A stretch of DNA of 64,000 nucleotides. It comes from Streptococcus macacae NCTC 11558. GTDB lineage: Bacteria; Bacillota; Bacilli; Lactobacillales; Streptococcaceae. The translations under genes and the position numbers were made by a program. Below the pieces are notes generated by a model, which saw only the letters and a list, made by a program, of their open reading frames with translations, searched no databases and was not told where the DNA came from. The DNA is taken from contig NZ_AEUW02000001.1 of assembly GCF_000187995.2 (NCBI RefSeq), positions 1,178,001-1,242,000 of the forward strand. Reading direction: 5' to 3'. Shown here one piece after another: positions 1 through 9,585 of the stretch (its first letter is position 1; every line of letters starts with the position of its first letter).

Positions 1-1
1 C

Positions 2-319
2 ATTATGGCTATCTTTTTATATCTGTGGACTATACTTTTTATTGTTCCTGGAATAATTAAAGGTTATGGTTATGTGATGACAAACTATATTCTCAAAGAC
101 AAACTAGAAAGAGGAGAAGAAGTAACAGTCACTCAAGCGATCACAGAAAGCCGCCGATTAATGCAGGGACACAAATGGGAATACTTTGTTCTTCAATTAA
201 GTTTCCTTGGCTGGATGATTTTAGCCCTTCTTACCTTTAATATTGGCTTTCTCTGGTTAGTTCCTTATATGCAAACAACAAATAGTGCTTTCTATCAAAA
301 TTTACGTGACAATAGCTAA
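2..319 (+). CDS. DUF975-family integral membrane protein, C-terminal part
   Basis: The reading frame is open from the left edge and stops at 317-319, so only the last about 105 residues are present and the true start lies outside the window. The fragment has a hydrophobic helix at its start (LWTILFIVPGIIKGYGY), a polar stretch holding an E-rich loop, and a second long hydrophobic segment (FLGWMILALLTFNIGFLWLVPY). The IVPGIIKGYGY and E-S-x-x-LMQGHK patterns are typical of the DUF975 family, whose function is unknown. It is the only plus-strand gene in the first 9 kb, convergent with the ABC exporter genes. The family call is from memory of its motifs. Confidence 0.7.
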   Translation: MMAIFLYLWTILFIVPGIIKGYGYVMTNYILKDKLERGEEVTVTQAITESRRLMQGHKWEYFVLQLSFLGWMILALLTFNIGFLWLVPYMQTTNSAFYQNLRDNS

Positions 320-480
320 ATCGCCAATTCTAAATTTTGACTAATAAAAATTCAACTAATCCTGCTTGTTGGATTACTAAAAAGAGAAGTAAAGACAATA
401 AATTGATGGCATAAGAGACGTAGAAATCTATGACCTGCACTAACTATTAAATGATATTAAGAAGAGGCTAGAAAATGATT

Positions 481-560
481 TGCACCCCCAAAAGTTAGAC
501 CAAAACTCTAACATTGGAGGTGCTTTTCTTATGGAGATAAGTCTAAACTATATGGACGGA
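481..560. repeat. Possible IS3-type insertion sequence end, remnant
   Basis: The segment 481-523 is an imperfect inverted repeat: GCACCCCCAAAAGTTAGA faces TCTAACATTGGAGGTGC across a short loop. This arrangement, followed closely by an ATG at 531, resembles the left end of streptococcal IS3-family elements, but the reading frame stops after about 17 codons and no transposase can be read. The rest of the 320-696 gap holds no gene that I can support. It could equally be a transcription terminator for the upstream membrane protein gene. Confidence 0.35.
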
Positions 561-696
561 AAAAAATCAGGTATTCCATAGTCTGAACGGCACTTTTTTT
601 GTTTCTGCTCATGGATAAATAGGGTGTCAAAAATCATTCAAAAGACTAAAATAACGAATATTTCTCCAAACTCTTATTCGTTTACAATTGATTTCA

Positions 697-2442
697 TCAG
701 GAATCCATTATACCTGCCTGCAACTGATACATCTTGTAATAGCTGCCTTTTTTTGCCAGTAACTCTTCATGCGTTCCTGACTCAACAATTTTTCCTTTAT
801 CTAAAACGTATATACAATCAGCATCTTGAATAGTCGATAAGCGATGGGCAATAGCAATGGTCGTTCGGCCCTGACGCATTTTTGCCAGAGAATTTTGAAC
901 CATTTGTTCAGTCTCTGAATCAATATTAGCGGTTGCTTCATCAAGTATTAAAATTTTGGGTTCCGTGGCAATAGTTCTGGCAAAAGCTAAGAGCTGACGC
1001 TGACCTGTTGAAAAACTAGAGCCTCTTTCACTGACGGGTTCATCATATTTTTGCGGCAGTTTTTGAATAAACAAATCTGCATCCACAAATTCTGCAGCAG
1101 CCTGAATCGCTTCATCTGTTAAATTCTGATACATTTTAATGTTTGATTTTACTGAGCCATGATAAAGAAAAGGTTCTTGCAGGACCAAGCCGATATTCTG
1201 ACGAAGCTCTTTGCGCTTATACTGACGAATATCCACACCGTCAATAGTCACTTGCCCCTTTTGAAACTCATAAAAACGCATAAAGACATTAATAATAGAT
1301 GACTTGCCTGAACCCGTCGGACCTACGAAAGCGATCGTTTCTCCCTTATTCACTTTAAAGGAAATATGATCTAAAATAGGATGCTTTCCATCATAAGAAA
1401 ATGAAACATCTTTAAATGCAATAGCACCATCTGTTATTTTAACATTCTTATTTTCCTGAGAAGGTTCATAGGCCCTTTCATCGATTAAATCAAAGACGCG
1501 GCCAGCTGATACCATCGAAGTTTGCAGCGTTGAAAAGTTTTGAGTCACTTCAATCAAGGGATCAAAAAGACGGTTAACATATTGAATAAAAGCATACATA
1601 AGACCTGCTGAAATTCCAATGGTTTGCCAGCTAAATCCAAAGTAAGCCATTAAAAGAGCATAGGCCAGCAGTTTTAATAAGGACATAGCTGGACGCAAAA
1701 AGAGACTGTCTAAAGCCATTGAACGGTTAGCATAGCGGACATGTTCTTCATTAATTGCTTCAAATTCAGCTTTCAAACGCTCCTCTTGGCCAAAAGCCTG
1801 AATAATCTTTATTCCTTCAATACTTTCGGATAAATTGGCATTAATATCACTTAATAGACTTCTTGTTTTAGCAATAACAGTCATTGATTTTTTACGGTAG
1901 AGATTGACTAAAATAAAAATAAAAGGCAAAAAAAGCATGACAAGTAAAGTTAAACGATAATTCAGCATAAACATCGTGTAAAGCGTAACACTGAAAATAA
2001 AGACAGCTGAAATAAAGCTGGATAAAATACCTGAAAACATCTCACTGATACTTTCAGTATCGTTTGTGAGACGCGAAACAATGGAACCTGCAGACGTCTT
2101 ATCAAAGTAAGACATACCTAATTTTTCCATATTAGCAAAAGCATCTCTGCGGATATCACGAACTACACTGTAAGAAACACGTGCAAAAAAGATATTGCCT
2201 AAATACTGCAAAAGCGTCTGCAAAAGATAAAGACCATAATAGCCTATGATTAATAGAAGTGCAGCTTGATCAAAATGAGTTAAAAAATGGTCAATGAAAT
2301 AAGAGGCTACTAAAGGAATGATACTTTTAATGACAGTCGTTGAAAGAAGAAAGAAGAGAGCGAAAAAAGTCAGCCATTTATAAGATTTTAGATAAGACAT
2401 AAGACGCAAAAAGACAGCCCCTTGTCGGTCATTATTCTTCAT
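697..2442 (-). CDS. ABC exporter half-transporter, subunit with intact Walker B (BmrD/YheH-like)
   Basis: A 581-residue half-transporter with an N-terminal six-helix membrane domain (about residues 15-300) and a C-terminal ATPase domain. Walker A is GPTGSGKSS and Walker B is ILILDEATANID with the catalytic glutamate, but the ABC signature reads FSTGQ instead of LSGGQ. The partner encoded immediately upstream shows the opposite pattern, so the two should form a heterodimer with one working and one degenerate ATP site, as in BmrCD, LmrCD and PatAB drug exporters. Its start overlaps the end of the upstream gene by 11 bases, so the two are translationally coupled. Substrate is unknown; multidrug or peptide export is an inference. 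Confidence 0.92.
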   Translation of the reverse strand: MKNNDRQGAVFLRLMSYLKSYKWLTFFALFFLLSTTVIKSIIPLVASYFIDHFLTHFDQAALLLIIGYYGLYLLQTLLQYLGNIFFARVSYSVVRDIRRDAFANMEKLGMSYFDKTSAGSIVSRLTNDTESISEMFSGILSSFISAVFIFSVTLYTMFMLNYRLTLLVMLFLPFIFILVNLYRKKSMTVIAKTRSLLSDINANLSESIEGIKIIQAFGQEERLKAEFEAINEEHVRYANRSMALDSLFLRPAMSLLKLLAYALLMAYFGFSWQTIGISAGLMYAFIQYVNRLFDPLIEVTQNFSTLQTSMVSAGRVFDLIDERAYEPSQENKNVKITDGAIAFKDVSFSYDGKHPILDHISFKVNKGETIAFVGPTGSGKSSIINVFMRFYEFQKGQVTIDGVDIRQYKRKELRQNIGLVLQEPFLYHGSVKSNIKMYQNLTDEAIQAAAEFVDADLFIQKLPQKYDEPVSERGSSFSTGQRQLLAFARTIATEPKILILDEATANIDSETEQMVQNSLAKMRQGRTTIAIAHRLSTIQDADCIYVLDKGKIVESGTHEELLAKKGSYYKMYQLQAGIMDS

Positions 2443-4180
2443 AAGCTGCTCCTTTCATTTCCAATTGCTGCGATTCATAAGTTTTAGCATACCAGCCGCC
2501 TGCTTGAATCAATTCTTCATGACAGCCTCGCTCAATAATATTCCCATCTTGCAAAACTAAAATGATATCGGCATGGACAACTGCACTTAATCGATGAGCT
2601 GTTATTAAGGTGGTTTTGTTCTGTCGTGTCTTTTTAAGATTATCAATAATAGCAAATTCTGTCTTAGCATCTACTGCTGAGAGAGAGTCATCCAAGATAA
2701 GAATATCAGGATTTAAGACCATGGCACGGCTCATAGCAATTCTTTGCTTTTGGCCGCCAGATAAAGAGACACCCTTTTCACCAATAATGGTCTCAAATCC
2801 TTCAGGCATGTTCATAATATCATGATAAACCTGTGACAGTTTAGCAGCCTCCTCAACTGCTTCTAAACTTAACTTAGGATTGCCAAAACGGATATTATCT
2901 AGAATGGACATAGCAAAAAGCACTTGGTCTTGCGGAACATAGCCAATAAGGCTGCGCAAATCAGCCAAACGATAATCGCGAATATCATGGCCAGCTAAAG
3001 TAATCTCTCCCTCTTTAACATCATATTCTCTTAAAAGCAGTTTTAGCAAACTGGTCTTCCCTGAACCGGTCTGACCGACAAGTCCTAAGGTTTGGCCTTT
3101 TTCTAAGGTAAAATGGATATCTCTTAGCGTCACTTCATTTTCATAAGAAAACTGGTCAATATCATATGTCAAACGGCCATTTTTGATAACTGTCACAGGT
3201 GCTTTGGGATCTTTGATATCTGATTCTTCAGATAAAAGGTCAGCAATACGCTCATAAGATACTGCTCCGCGCTGGATAACGTTAAATAAAAAGCCAATAG
3301 CCATTAAGGGCCAGACCAGCATATCAAGGTAAGTGACAAAAGTAACCAGACTTCCAACTGTTACCTGACCGTCTTTGACAAAAAAAGACCCTACTAAAAG
3401 CGTTAAAGCATATGAAGCACCGACAAATAAAAGAACCAGCGGATCAAACATACTGTCATATTTCATCGTAACCATATTTTTAGCAAAGGTCATGTCATTA
3501 GTTTCTTGAAAAGAATGCCACTCATCCGCTTGATAGCCAAACGACTTCGTTACTTTAATCCCGGAGACACTTTCTTGAACTTTATTATTTAACTCAGAAA
3601 AAGCAGCCTGGGAATGTTTAAAACTTTCATGTGTCTTGCGTCCCAAACGGCTGGTAGCAAAGGCCATAAAAGGCAAAGGGAGAATGGCTACCAGCGTCAT
3701 TTGCCAAGAAATACTAAAAAACATAGTCAATAAGGTCACTAAAGCTGTAATCGAAGCATCAACAGCCGACATCACCCCGCCGCCAGCCAAACGCGTTAAG
3801 GAATTAATATCATTAGTGGCATGGGCCATAAGATCACCTGTACGATGCTTTTGGTAAAAGGAAGGTGACATTTGAGTAAAATGGCCAAAAAGACGCGACC
3901 GCATAATTTGACCTAAACGATATGATGTCCCTAAAATATAAATTCGCCATACATAGCGCAGAGCATACATAGCAAAAGCAGACAGCAGTAAATAAACTAA
4001 ATTCAGCAAAAGTGTCTCTCTGGTTAGATTTTTTTGGGTGATATGATCAATGACATGCCCCATCACTTTAGGTGGGATCAAATTAAGAACACTGACCAGA
4101 CTCAAAGCCAGTATACCAATCACATAACGGCGTTTTTCTAACTTAAAAAACCACCATAACTTTTTAATAACAGACATCAT
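2432..4180 (-). CDS. ABC exporter half-transporter, subunit with degenerate Walker B (BmrC/YheI-like)
   Basis: A 582-residue half-transporter with six predicted membrane helices followed by an ATPase domain. Walker A is GQTGSGKTS, the signature is a canonical LSGGQ, and Walker B is ILILDDSLSAVD, where Asp replaces the catalytic glutamate. This is the known pattern of the non-catalytic subunit in heterodimeric exporters, complementing the downstream gene, which has a normal glutamate but a degenerate signature. It is the first gene of the pair, about 115 bases after the VanZ-like gene. Cell location is the cytoplasmic membrane. The transported compound cannot be read from the sequence. Confidence 0.92.
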   Translation of the reverse strand: MMSVIKKLWWFFKLEKRRYVIGILALSLVSVLNLIPPKVMGHVIDHITQKNLTRETLLLNLVYLLLSAFAMYALRYVWRIYILGTSYRLGQIMRSRLFGHFTQMSPSFYQKHRTGDLMAHATNDINSLTRLAGGGVMSAVDASITALVTLLTMFFSISWQMTLVAILPLPFMAFATSRLGRKTHESFKHSQAAFSELNNKVQESVSGIKVTKSFGYQADEWHSFQETNDMTFAKNMVTMKYDSMFDPLVLLFVGASYALTLLVGSFFVKDGQVTVGSLVTFVTYLDMLVWPLMAIGFLFNVIQRGAVSYERIADLLSEESDIKDPKAPVTVIKNGRLTYDIDQFSYENEVTLRDIHFTLEKGQTLGLVGQTGSGKTSLLKLLLREYDVKEGEITLAGHDIRDYRLADLRSLIGYVPQDQVLFAMSILDNIRFGNPKLSLEAVEEAAKLSQVYHDIMNMPEGFETIIGEKGVSLSGGQKQRIAMSRAMVLNPDILILDDSLSAVDAKTEFAIIDNLKKTRQNKTTLITAHRLSAVVHADIILVLQDGNIIERGCHEELIQAGGWYAKTYESQQLEMKGAAYEE

Positions 4181-4295
4181 TGTCCTTTCTTTTTTCCTAT
4201 GATAAGAAAAACACCCTCTTATTTGAGGGAATTTTATCTAAAAGCTTTTAGAATTATTCTATTTTTTGAAATCACTATCTTATCATATAAGCAAG

Positions 4296-4829
4296 TCACT
4301 TATTATGCTCAGTTTTAGCAAACTTTTTCAGCTTTCTTTCAGCAAAAAAATAACAGAAAAATGCCAACAAACCGCCTAAGGTATTTGTCCATAGATCGTC
4401 AATTTCAAAGACACGGTTCGCATCAATAAACAGGTCTAAAAAAACCTGTGTCGTCTCTATGGCTAAGCTTATTCCAAAACTTAAATAAAGAACCCTTTGC
4501 CAGTTCCTTATTTTAGGAAATAAAATAAGCAGGCTCAACATTAGAGGAAAAAGCAAAAAAATATTGACCGCATTTTGTCCCAATACCCAAAAAACTTCCC
4601 AGCCATTACGCAGCTCAGCAAAATTCACGAAAGAATTAAAAGGAATTAATAAAACGACAATCCGGCCAAAATGCTGTATTCCAGGGGTTTTAACAGTTGT
4701 CAAATGATGCTGCGGCCAAAAGCACATATAAACTAGCAAGCATAAATAGATAAAGAGCAGCCCTTTTACTAGCCATTTCCCTCTGGAAGTTAACTGGGCT
4801 TTTTCGTTTAACAGTCCAAACAGCAGCAT
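4296..4829 (-). CDS. VanZ-family membrane protein
   Basis: A 177-residue protein with about four hydrophobic helices, a conserved IPFNSFVNF stretch near residue 60, and the SLAIETTQVFL...FEIDDLWTNTLGGLLAF motif that defines the VanZ-like superfamily. VanZ itself confers low-level teicoplanin resistance, but most chromosomal members in streptococci have no proven role and this should not be read as a resistance gene. Its start codon overlaps the stop codon of rlmN by one base, so it is probably co-transcribed and translationally coupled with rlmN. The order yutD-rlmN-vanZ-ABC-ABC is one I recognise from other streptococci. Confidence 0.85.
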   Translation of the reverse strand: MLLFGLLNEKAQLTSRGKWLVKGLLFIYLCLLVYMCFWPQHHLTTVKTPGIQHFGRIVVLLIPFNSFVNFAELRNGWEVFWVLGQNAVNIFLLFPLMLSLLILFPKIRNWQRVLYLSFGISLAIETTQVFLDLFIDANRVFEIDDLWTNTLGGLLAFFCYFFAERKLKKFAKTEHNK

Positions 4830-5914
4830 TATTGTAAGGTATCCGCAACTGCCTTTTGCCGGTCACGTTTCATAGTATTAGAACGCAGCTGTCCGCAGGC
4901 AGCATCAATATCAGTCCCATGCTCCTGACGTACCACACAGTTAACGCCGTTTTTCTTTAAAATATCATAAAAGACGTCAACTCTTTCCTTAGGGCTGCGG
5001 CTGTATTGGTCATGCTCTGTGACAGGATTATAAGGAATCAAGTTAACATAGGAAAGTTTGCGGATTTTCTTGGTCAAATCAGCCAGTTCCTGAGCATTCT
5101 CAGGATTATCATTGACACCGTTAAGCATAATATACTCAAAGGTTACACGGCGATTGGTTGTTTCAATATAATATTCAATTGCTGCAAAAAGTTTTTCTAA
5201 CGGAAAAGAACGATTAATACGCATGATACTGGAGCGCAGTTCATTGTTAGGGGCATGCAGTGATACAGCTAGATTAACTTGAACACCTTCATGAGCAAAT
5301 TCACGAATCTTATGGGCTAAACCAGAAGTTGACACTGTAATATGGCGGGCACCAATTGCTAAACCATTGTCATCATTAATCGTACGCAGGAATTTGAGCA
5401 CATTGTCATAATTATCAAAGGGTTCACCGATTCCCATAACCACAACGTGGCTAACACGCTCTCCCCGGCCGCGCTCATCAAAATATTTTTGCACCAGCAT
5501 AATCTGTGCTGTGATTTCACCATTAGTCAGATCACGTTGTTTTTTGATTAAGCCGCTAGCACAGAAAGTACAGCCAATATTGCAGCCTACTTGTGTTGTC
5601 ACACAAACAGAAAGACCATAGTGCTGACGCATCAGCACCGTCTCAATCAGCATACCATCAGGCAGCTCAAACAAATACTTAACCGTTCCATCAGCTGACT
5701 CTTGGACAATACGTTGTTTAAGCGGATTGACAAGGAAACTGTCATTTAAAAGAGCGATCAAGTCTTTCGAAAGATTAGTCATCTCTTCAAAAGACTGCAC
5801 ACGCTTTTTATAAAGCCAATCCCAGATTTGTTTGGCTCGAAATTTTTTCTCCCCATGTTCAAGAGTCCATTCAAGAAGGTCTTCACGGGTTAAGCCGTAA
5901 ATAGATGGTTTCAC
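4829..5914 (-). CDS. rlmN: 23S rRNA (adenine2503-C2) / tRNA (adenine37-C2) methyltransferase RlmN
   Basis: Radical SAM enzyme that methylates C2 of A2503 in 23S rRNA and of A37 in some tRNAs. The CxxxCxxC cluster motif is CNIGCTFC, and the body ([50 protein letters not shown]) is typical throughout. The open frame runs on to an ATG at 6025 (398 residues), but the family starts at KPSIY, so I choose the GTG at 5912-5914, giving 361 residues, the usual length. No strong Shine-Dalgarno precedes that GTG; the upstream 37 codons look non-coding, though an internal ATG at 6001 cannot be excluded. First gene of the rlmN-vanZ pair. Confidence 0.93.
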   Translation of the reverse strand: MKPSIYGLTREDLLEWTLEHGEKKFRAKQIWDWLYKKRVQSFEEMTNLSKDLIALLNDSFLVNPLKQRIVQESADGTVKYLFELPDGMLIETVLMRQHYGLSVCVTTQVGCNIGCTFCASGLIKKQRDLTNGEITAQIMLVQKYFDERGRGERVSHVVVMGIGEPFDNYDNVLKFLRTINDDNGLAIGARHITVSTSGLAHKIREFAHEGVQVNLAVSLHAPNNELRSSIMRINRSFPLEKLFAAIEYYIETTNRRVTFEYIMLNGVNDNPENAQELADLTKKIRKLSYVNLIPYNPVTEHDQYSRSPKERVDVFYDILKKNGVNCVVRQEHGTDIDAACGQLRSNTMKRDRQKAVADTLQ

Positions 5915-6245
5915 TACTACATTACCAAAAACGCTGTCTTCAAAGTAAACTAGCCATCTCTTAGAGCTTAAAAAATAGAAAACAAAAGGTCTAACAATCA
6001 TCTTTCTTTTACTATTAAACAGCAAATAAGCTAGCTGTTTTAACCTTACCTAAAAATAGAAAGGAAGGCATCTGACTTCTATCAATTGTTTCCGTTTTTT
6101 ATGACTGTTATTATCACTCTAAAACTGTACTAAATATAAACTCATAGCAGAAAACCAAAAACAAAAGGCCAATCAAGACTTCCCTTTATTTTGGTTTTTC
6201 ATACAATTTTACTTCTTTCTTTCGCGTTTTTCCTTTCTATGATTT

Positions 6246-6791
6246 CTACTGTTCCTTTTTGCAGATCACAAAATGATGTTTACTATTGCGAATTTCCTGC
6301 AGCTGTTTACGTTCCTGATCCTTTTCATGCTGTCTTTTATCTCGCAAATGCATCTTTTCATTTTTACGGAATTTTTTCTTTTTATGACTGTCGCGCTGCT
6401 TATTTTTTTGAACAGATTCCTCTTCATTTTTGATTTCTTTTGGTTCAGGATTCTCTAAAACAAAATAAGCGCAGCCAAAATTGCAGTATTCCTTCAAATA
6501 GTCTTCTAAGCAATTAATATAAGAAGCCTTGTATTTCTTCTTATTTGTTTCTTTATAAAAACCTTTAAGACGCAGCTGCTCATTGCCCCAATCACCGACA
6601 ATATAATCATATTTCAGTAAAATATCTGAGAAACGCTGGCTAAAAACAGTAGCATCAAAGCCATTTTTAACATCTTCTAAGATAAGGAGATCAATGTCGC
6701 CGCTCTTGACATGGCCGGCAAATACGGCAAACTGCGGTCCAGGAAATTTATTATAATTATACAGTTCTGGAGCAATTTCTTTTTTCATCAA
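6246..6791 (-). CDS. YutD-family protein (DUF1027)
   Basis: A 181-residue soluble protein. The first about 120 residues carry the YutD pattern (YNYNKFPGPQF, FDATVFSQRFSDILLKYDYIVGDWGNEQLRLKGFY, INCLEDYLKEYCNFGCAYFVLEN). The last about 60 residues are a highly charged Lys/Arg/Glu/Gln tail, which is common in streptococcal members. The function is not known. It sits alone on the minus strand between rlmN and sepM, in the order seen in other streptococci. The 220-base gap 6026-6245 to rlmN holds no gene. Confidence 0.8.
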   Translation of the reverse strand: MMKKEIAPELYNYNKFPGPQFAVFAGHVKSGDIDLLILEDVKNGFDATVFSQRFSDILLKYDYIVGDWGNEQLRLKGFYKETNKKKYKASYINCLEDYLKEYCNFGCAYFVLENPEPKEIKNEEESVQKNKQRDSHKKKKFRKNEKMHLRDKRQHEKDQERKQLQEIRNSKHHFVICKKEQ

Positions 6792-6850
6792 GACTCCTTT
6801 CCGATACTATTTCAAGTCATTATTATACTACATTTCAAAAATATTGGATA

Positions 6851-7897
6851 TTAATTTTTCGTCTTTTTCAAATACTGAACTGCTTCTTTAACATTTTTAA
6901 CAGGAACAATTTTCATCTTAGTTCCTAGCTGTTTAGCTGCTTTTTTTGCTTCCTCATAGTTATTAAGCGCTTTTGGATTTTCCTTTAAAACAGCCTTATC
7001 AACTGGATTATTGGGAACAAAGAAAATATCAGCATGAATTTTATCAGCAGAAGCGACTTTCATACTGACACCGCCAATATCACCGACAGCACCATTTTCA
7101 CCAATCGATCCGGTTCCAGCGATAACACGGCCTTTACGTAAGTCATCCTTTACCAGCTGATCATAAATATCAAGTGTAAACATCAGTCCTGCGCTAGGAC
7201 CGCCAACACCATCTACACTAAACTTAATTTTATCATCAGACACAACTTTGGTATGATCAACAAGGCCGATTCCAATTCCGTTTTTCCCATTTGATAACTT
7301 AATAATTTTTCCTTTAGCTGATTTTTTCTGCCCTTCAGAAATGTACTGAACAGTAACTTGACTGCCCACTTTTAAACTAGATACTGATTTAATCAATTCT
7401 TTAGAGCTTGAAAAAGTCTTGCCATTGACACCAGTCACAGTATCTGCAATATTTAAAACACCTTTAAAGCTAGAATTCTTATTAACATTTAAAACATAAA
7501 CACCTTTATATTTTAAACTGGACTTTTTGCCAGCTAATTTCAAAGCCTCCTGAACAGCGCCGTTTTGAGATGTTTCCATATAAAACTGATTAATGCGCAT
7601 GTAATCCGCATCGCTAATACCGCCGGTTGTTTCTTGAGCACTGCTGACCTCTGTAAAAGGCGTTAACCAAGCATAAACAACCTGAGCAGGTGTTGCTCTT
7701 CCTACCTTGACAGCAACAAAATTATAAGAACCCTTTTCCTTATCCTCTTTATCATTAACAGAAATCACTGAGCGAACATCATAAGCTCCGCCAGGTGTTT
7801 CTATATAATAAGGCAAAGGGGCAAAAAAGAAAGCCAAAAGCAAGAGCGTACTAATACCGCTGATGATCCACCATTTAAATCTTTTGATTGTTTTCAA
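6851..7897 (-). CDS. sepM: SepM-like membrane-anchored PDZ/Lon-type serine peptidase
   Basis: A 348-residue protein with one N-terminal membrane helix (residues 10-27), a PDZ domain (about 120-205) and a C-terminal S16 (Lon-type) protease domain. The catalytic Ser235 lies in GGPSAG and the catalytic Lys280 in GGVSMK, at the positions I recall for S. mutans SepM. That enzyme trims the 21-residue competence pheromone to its active 18-residue form outside the cell; the same role here is an inference, since comC is not in the window. The start codon region overlaps the 3' end of coaD by 23 bases, so coaD and sepM are coupled. The order rsmD-coaD-sepM is conserved in streptococci. Confidence 0.92.
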   Translation of the reverse strand: MKTIKRFKWWIISGISTLLLLAFFFAPLPYYIETPGGAYDVRSVISVNDKEDKEKGSYNFVAVKVGRATPAQVVYAWLTPFTEVSSAQETTGGISDADYMRINQFYMETSQNGAVQEALKLAGKKSSLKYKGVYVLNVNKNSSFKGVLNIADTVTGVNGKTFSSSKELIKSVSSLKVGSQVTVQYISEGQKKSAKGKIIKLSNGKNGIGIGLVDHTKVVSDDKIKFSVDGVGGPSAGLMFTLDIYDQLVKDDLRKGRVIAGTGSIGENGAVGDIGGVSMKVASADKIHADIFFVPNNPVDKAVLKENPKALNNYEEAKKAAKQLGTKMKIVPVKNVKEAVQYLKKTKN

Positions 7898-8375
7898 ATA
7901 TCTTCTCCACTTCTTTTAAAACTGAGTAAGGCACATAAGGTCTGATATCAGCCTTAAAATGAATGAGTTCACGTACCCGGCTAGAGCTGAGATAGCGATA
8001 GTTCAAAGCCGTTAATAAAAAGACTGTTTCAATCTCATGAGCCAGCTGACTGTTAAAAAAGGCAAGATTTGCCTCATATTCCAAATCTTGAGCATTTCTT
8101 AGTCCTCTGACTAAATGAGTAACTTGATGATGCCTGGCAATGGCAACTGCTAAGCTGTCCTGAGCGGTAATCACTTCAATATTGCCTATCCCCTCCAAAG
8201 CTTCCGCCAGCATTTTCTGCCGGCTGGCAGGGTCAAAAAGGCCTGACTTTTCCTTATTATAAAAGACGCCAATATAAAGTTTGTCAAAAAGTCTGCTGGC
8301 ACGTTTAATAATATCCACATGCCCATTTGTCACAGGATCAAAAGAACCTGCAAAAAGTCCAATTTTATCTGACAT
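7875..8375 (-). CDS. coaD: Phosphopantetheine adenylyltransferase
   Basis: Fourth step of coenzyme A synthesis: joins 4'-phosphopantetheine to AMP from ATP, releasing pyrophosphate. The 166-residue length is normal. The nucleotidyltransferase motif GSFDPVTNGHVDI at the N-terminus contains the TxGH element, and SSSRVRELI near residue 130 is the second nucleotide-binding motif. It overlaps rsmD by 11 bases upstream and sepM by 23 bases downstream, so the three genes form one tight operon. Confidence 0.96.
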   Translation of the reverse strand: MSDKIGLFAGSFDPVTNGHVDIIKRASRLFDKLYIGVFYNKEKSGLFDPASRQKMLAEALEGIGNIEVITAQDSLAVAIARHHQVTHLVRGLRNAQDLEYEANLAFFNSQLAHEIETVFLLTALNYRYLSSSRVRELIHFKADIRPYVPYSVLKEVEKIFENNQKI

Positions 8376-8913
8376 AAACCGTCACCTTAGAAATTCCATA
8401 AATTTTTTGTTTCCAAATACCTAGCCCTGCCGCTTCTTCTGGCAGTACAACAGCCTTATCTGTTTCACAGACGATCATTGCCTCCTCAGACAAAAGACGA
8501 CGCTCACAGAGTTCTTCAATGGTTTTTATAATTTCCTCCTCAGCATAAGGCGGATCTAAAAAAACCAAATCAAAGGCACCAGTCAAGCTCTTTAAGGCAC
8601 GCGCAGCCTCCATTTTTAACAGCTGAAACTTACTGGCTTCTTTGGTCATCTTAATATTAGCTGCAATAACAGCCTGAGCTTTGCGATTTTTTTCTACTAA
8701 AACGGCCGAGGTCATTCCTCTTGAAACAGCTTCAATAGAAAGACCGCCGCTGCCTGCAAAAAGATCTAAAACCCGGCCGCCGTCAAAGTAAGGCCCAATC
8801 ATGTTAAAAACAGCGCCTCTAACCTTATCTGAAGTCGGCCGGGTTATTTTTCCCTCCAAAGTTTTTAAGGGACGGCCGCCATAACTACCTGAAACAATTC
8901 TCATGTCTTTCAT
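8365..8913 (-). CDS. rsmD: 16S rRNA (guanine966-N2)-methyltransferase RsmD
   Basis: SAM-dependent methyltransferase that modifies G966 of 16S rRNA in the small subunit. The 182 residues include the SAM-binding motif VLDLFAGSGGLSIEA (about residues 45-60) and the catalytic DPPY motif in FDLVFLDPPYAEEE. The N-terminal MRIVSGSYGGRPL segment is the normal family start; an internal Met4 could also be used. First gene of rsmD-coaD-sepM. Nothing else lies between it and the decayed chorismate mutase gene upstream. Confidence 0.94.
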   Translation of the reverse strand: MKDMRIVSGSYGGRPLKTLEGKITRPTSDKVRGAVFNMIGPYFDGGRVLDLFAGSGGLSIEAVSRGMTSAVLVEKNRKAQAVIAANIKMTKEASKFQLLKMEAARALKSLTGAFDLVFLDPPYAEEEIIKTIEELCERRLLSEEAMIVCETDKAVVLPEEAAGLGIWKQKIYGISKVTVYVR

Positions 8914-9030
8914 TATATCAAAAAAGAAAGTGGGAAAGAAGTTAAAAAATCAAAGATTGAAGAATTGATCTTTTATCTTTATACAGCACTCATTATCTCC
9001 ATGCTAAAAAAGAAGAGCAGCTGCTGCTAA

Positions 9031-9338
9031 CTAATCCTTTTGATGGCAATTAACTTCCCTTTCCAACTCAGTAAAGACTGCAATCATAGCAGACCAGATA
9101 CTCTCAGCAATTTCTGGTGCAAGACCATATTTTTCGGCTAACTGACGGCGTGAGCGTAAAACTGCAGCTGCTCTGTCCTTAGCTTAGCTGCAACAGCATC
9201 TAAATTTCCCTTAGACTTCAACTTCTCTGCTTCTTGCACCTATTCTTGCCTTTAGGCTAATAATTGGATTCATTTCAAGTCAATGCGGTCAATAGCATCA
9301 CGCACTTGCTTCAAAGTTTTATCCGTTTTATCTATCAT
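9031..9338 (-). pseudogene. Chorismate mutase (AroQ-type) pseudogene
   Basis: Reading the minus strand from an ATG at 9338 gives IDKTDKTLKQVRDAIDRID, the normal start of a small AroQ chorismate mutase, but a TGA stops it at codon 23. Further stops follow in the same frame, and after about 50 codons the family sequence resumes in a shifted frame with RRQLAEKYGLAPEIAESIW and ends at a TAG at 9031-9033. A good Shine-Dalgarno (GGAG) precedes the ATG. At least one nonsense change and one frameshift make it inactive, unless sequencing errors are responsible. Chorismate mutase makes prephenate for Phe and Tyr. Confidence 0.75.
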
Positions 9339-9521
9339 CTTATTCTCCTTTGAATAACAGTTAATTCTTATTATAGCACAACAGCATATCAAAATTAGCA
9401 GCAAGCTATTTCATAAAATTTTACCTATGCCAACTAAAAAGAGGACTAATAGACCATAGAATGAGCTGTGATAATTCGGTCAAATTTAGAAATTAAGAGA
9501 GCACATATTTTTTCTAAAATA

Positions 9522-9550
9522 TTACAAAATCTTTACATTTATGTTATACT
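9522..9550 (+). promoter_or_regulatory. Promoter for the secreted helical-repeat protein
   Basis: A -35-like TTACAA at 9522-9527, a 17-base spacer and TATACT at 9545-9550 preceded by TGT, an extended -10. A strong Shine-Dalgarno AGGAGG at 9567-9572 follows, 13 bases before the ATG at 9586. Confidence 0.6.
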
Positions 9551-9585
9551 GTATATAACAAACTTTAGGAGGTTCTTACTTAAAC

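Noticed and set aside
4296..4829. VanZ-like protein as a glycopeptide resistance gene
   Set aside because: There are no vanHAX or vanRS genes nearby, and chromosomal VanZ-like proteins are common in sensitive streptococci.
5915..6025. N-terminal 37-codon extension of RlmN
   Set aside because: The family starts at KPSIY; the extension has no homologue that I know and no convincing ribosome-binding site.
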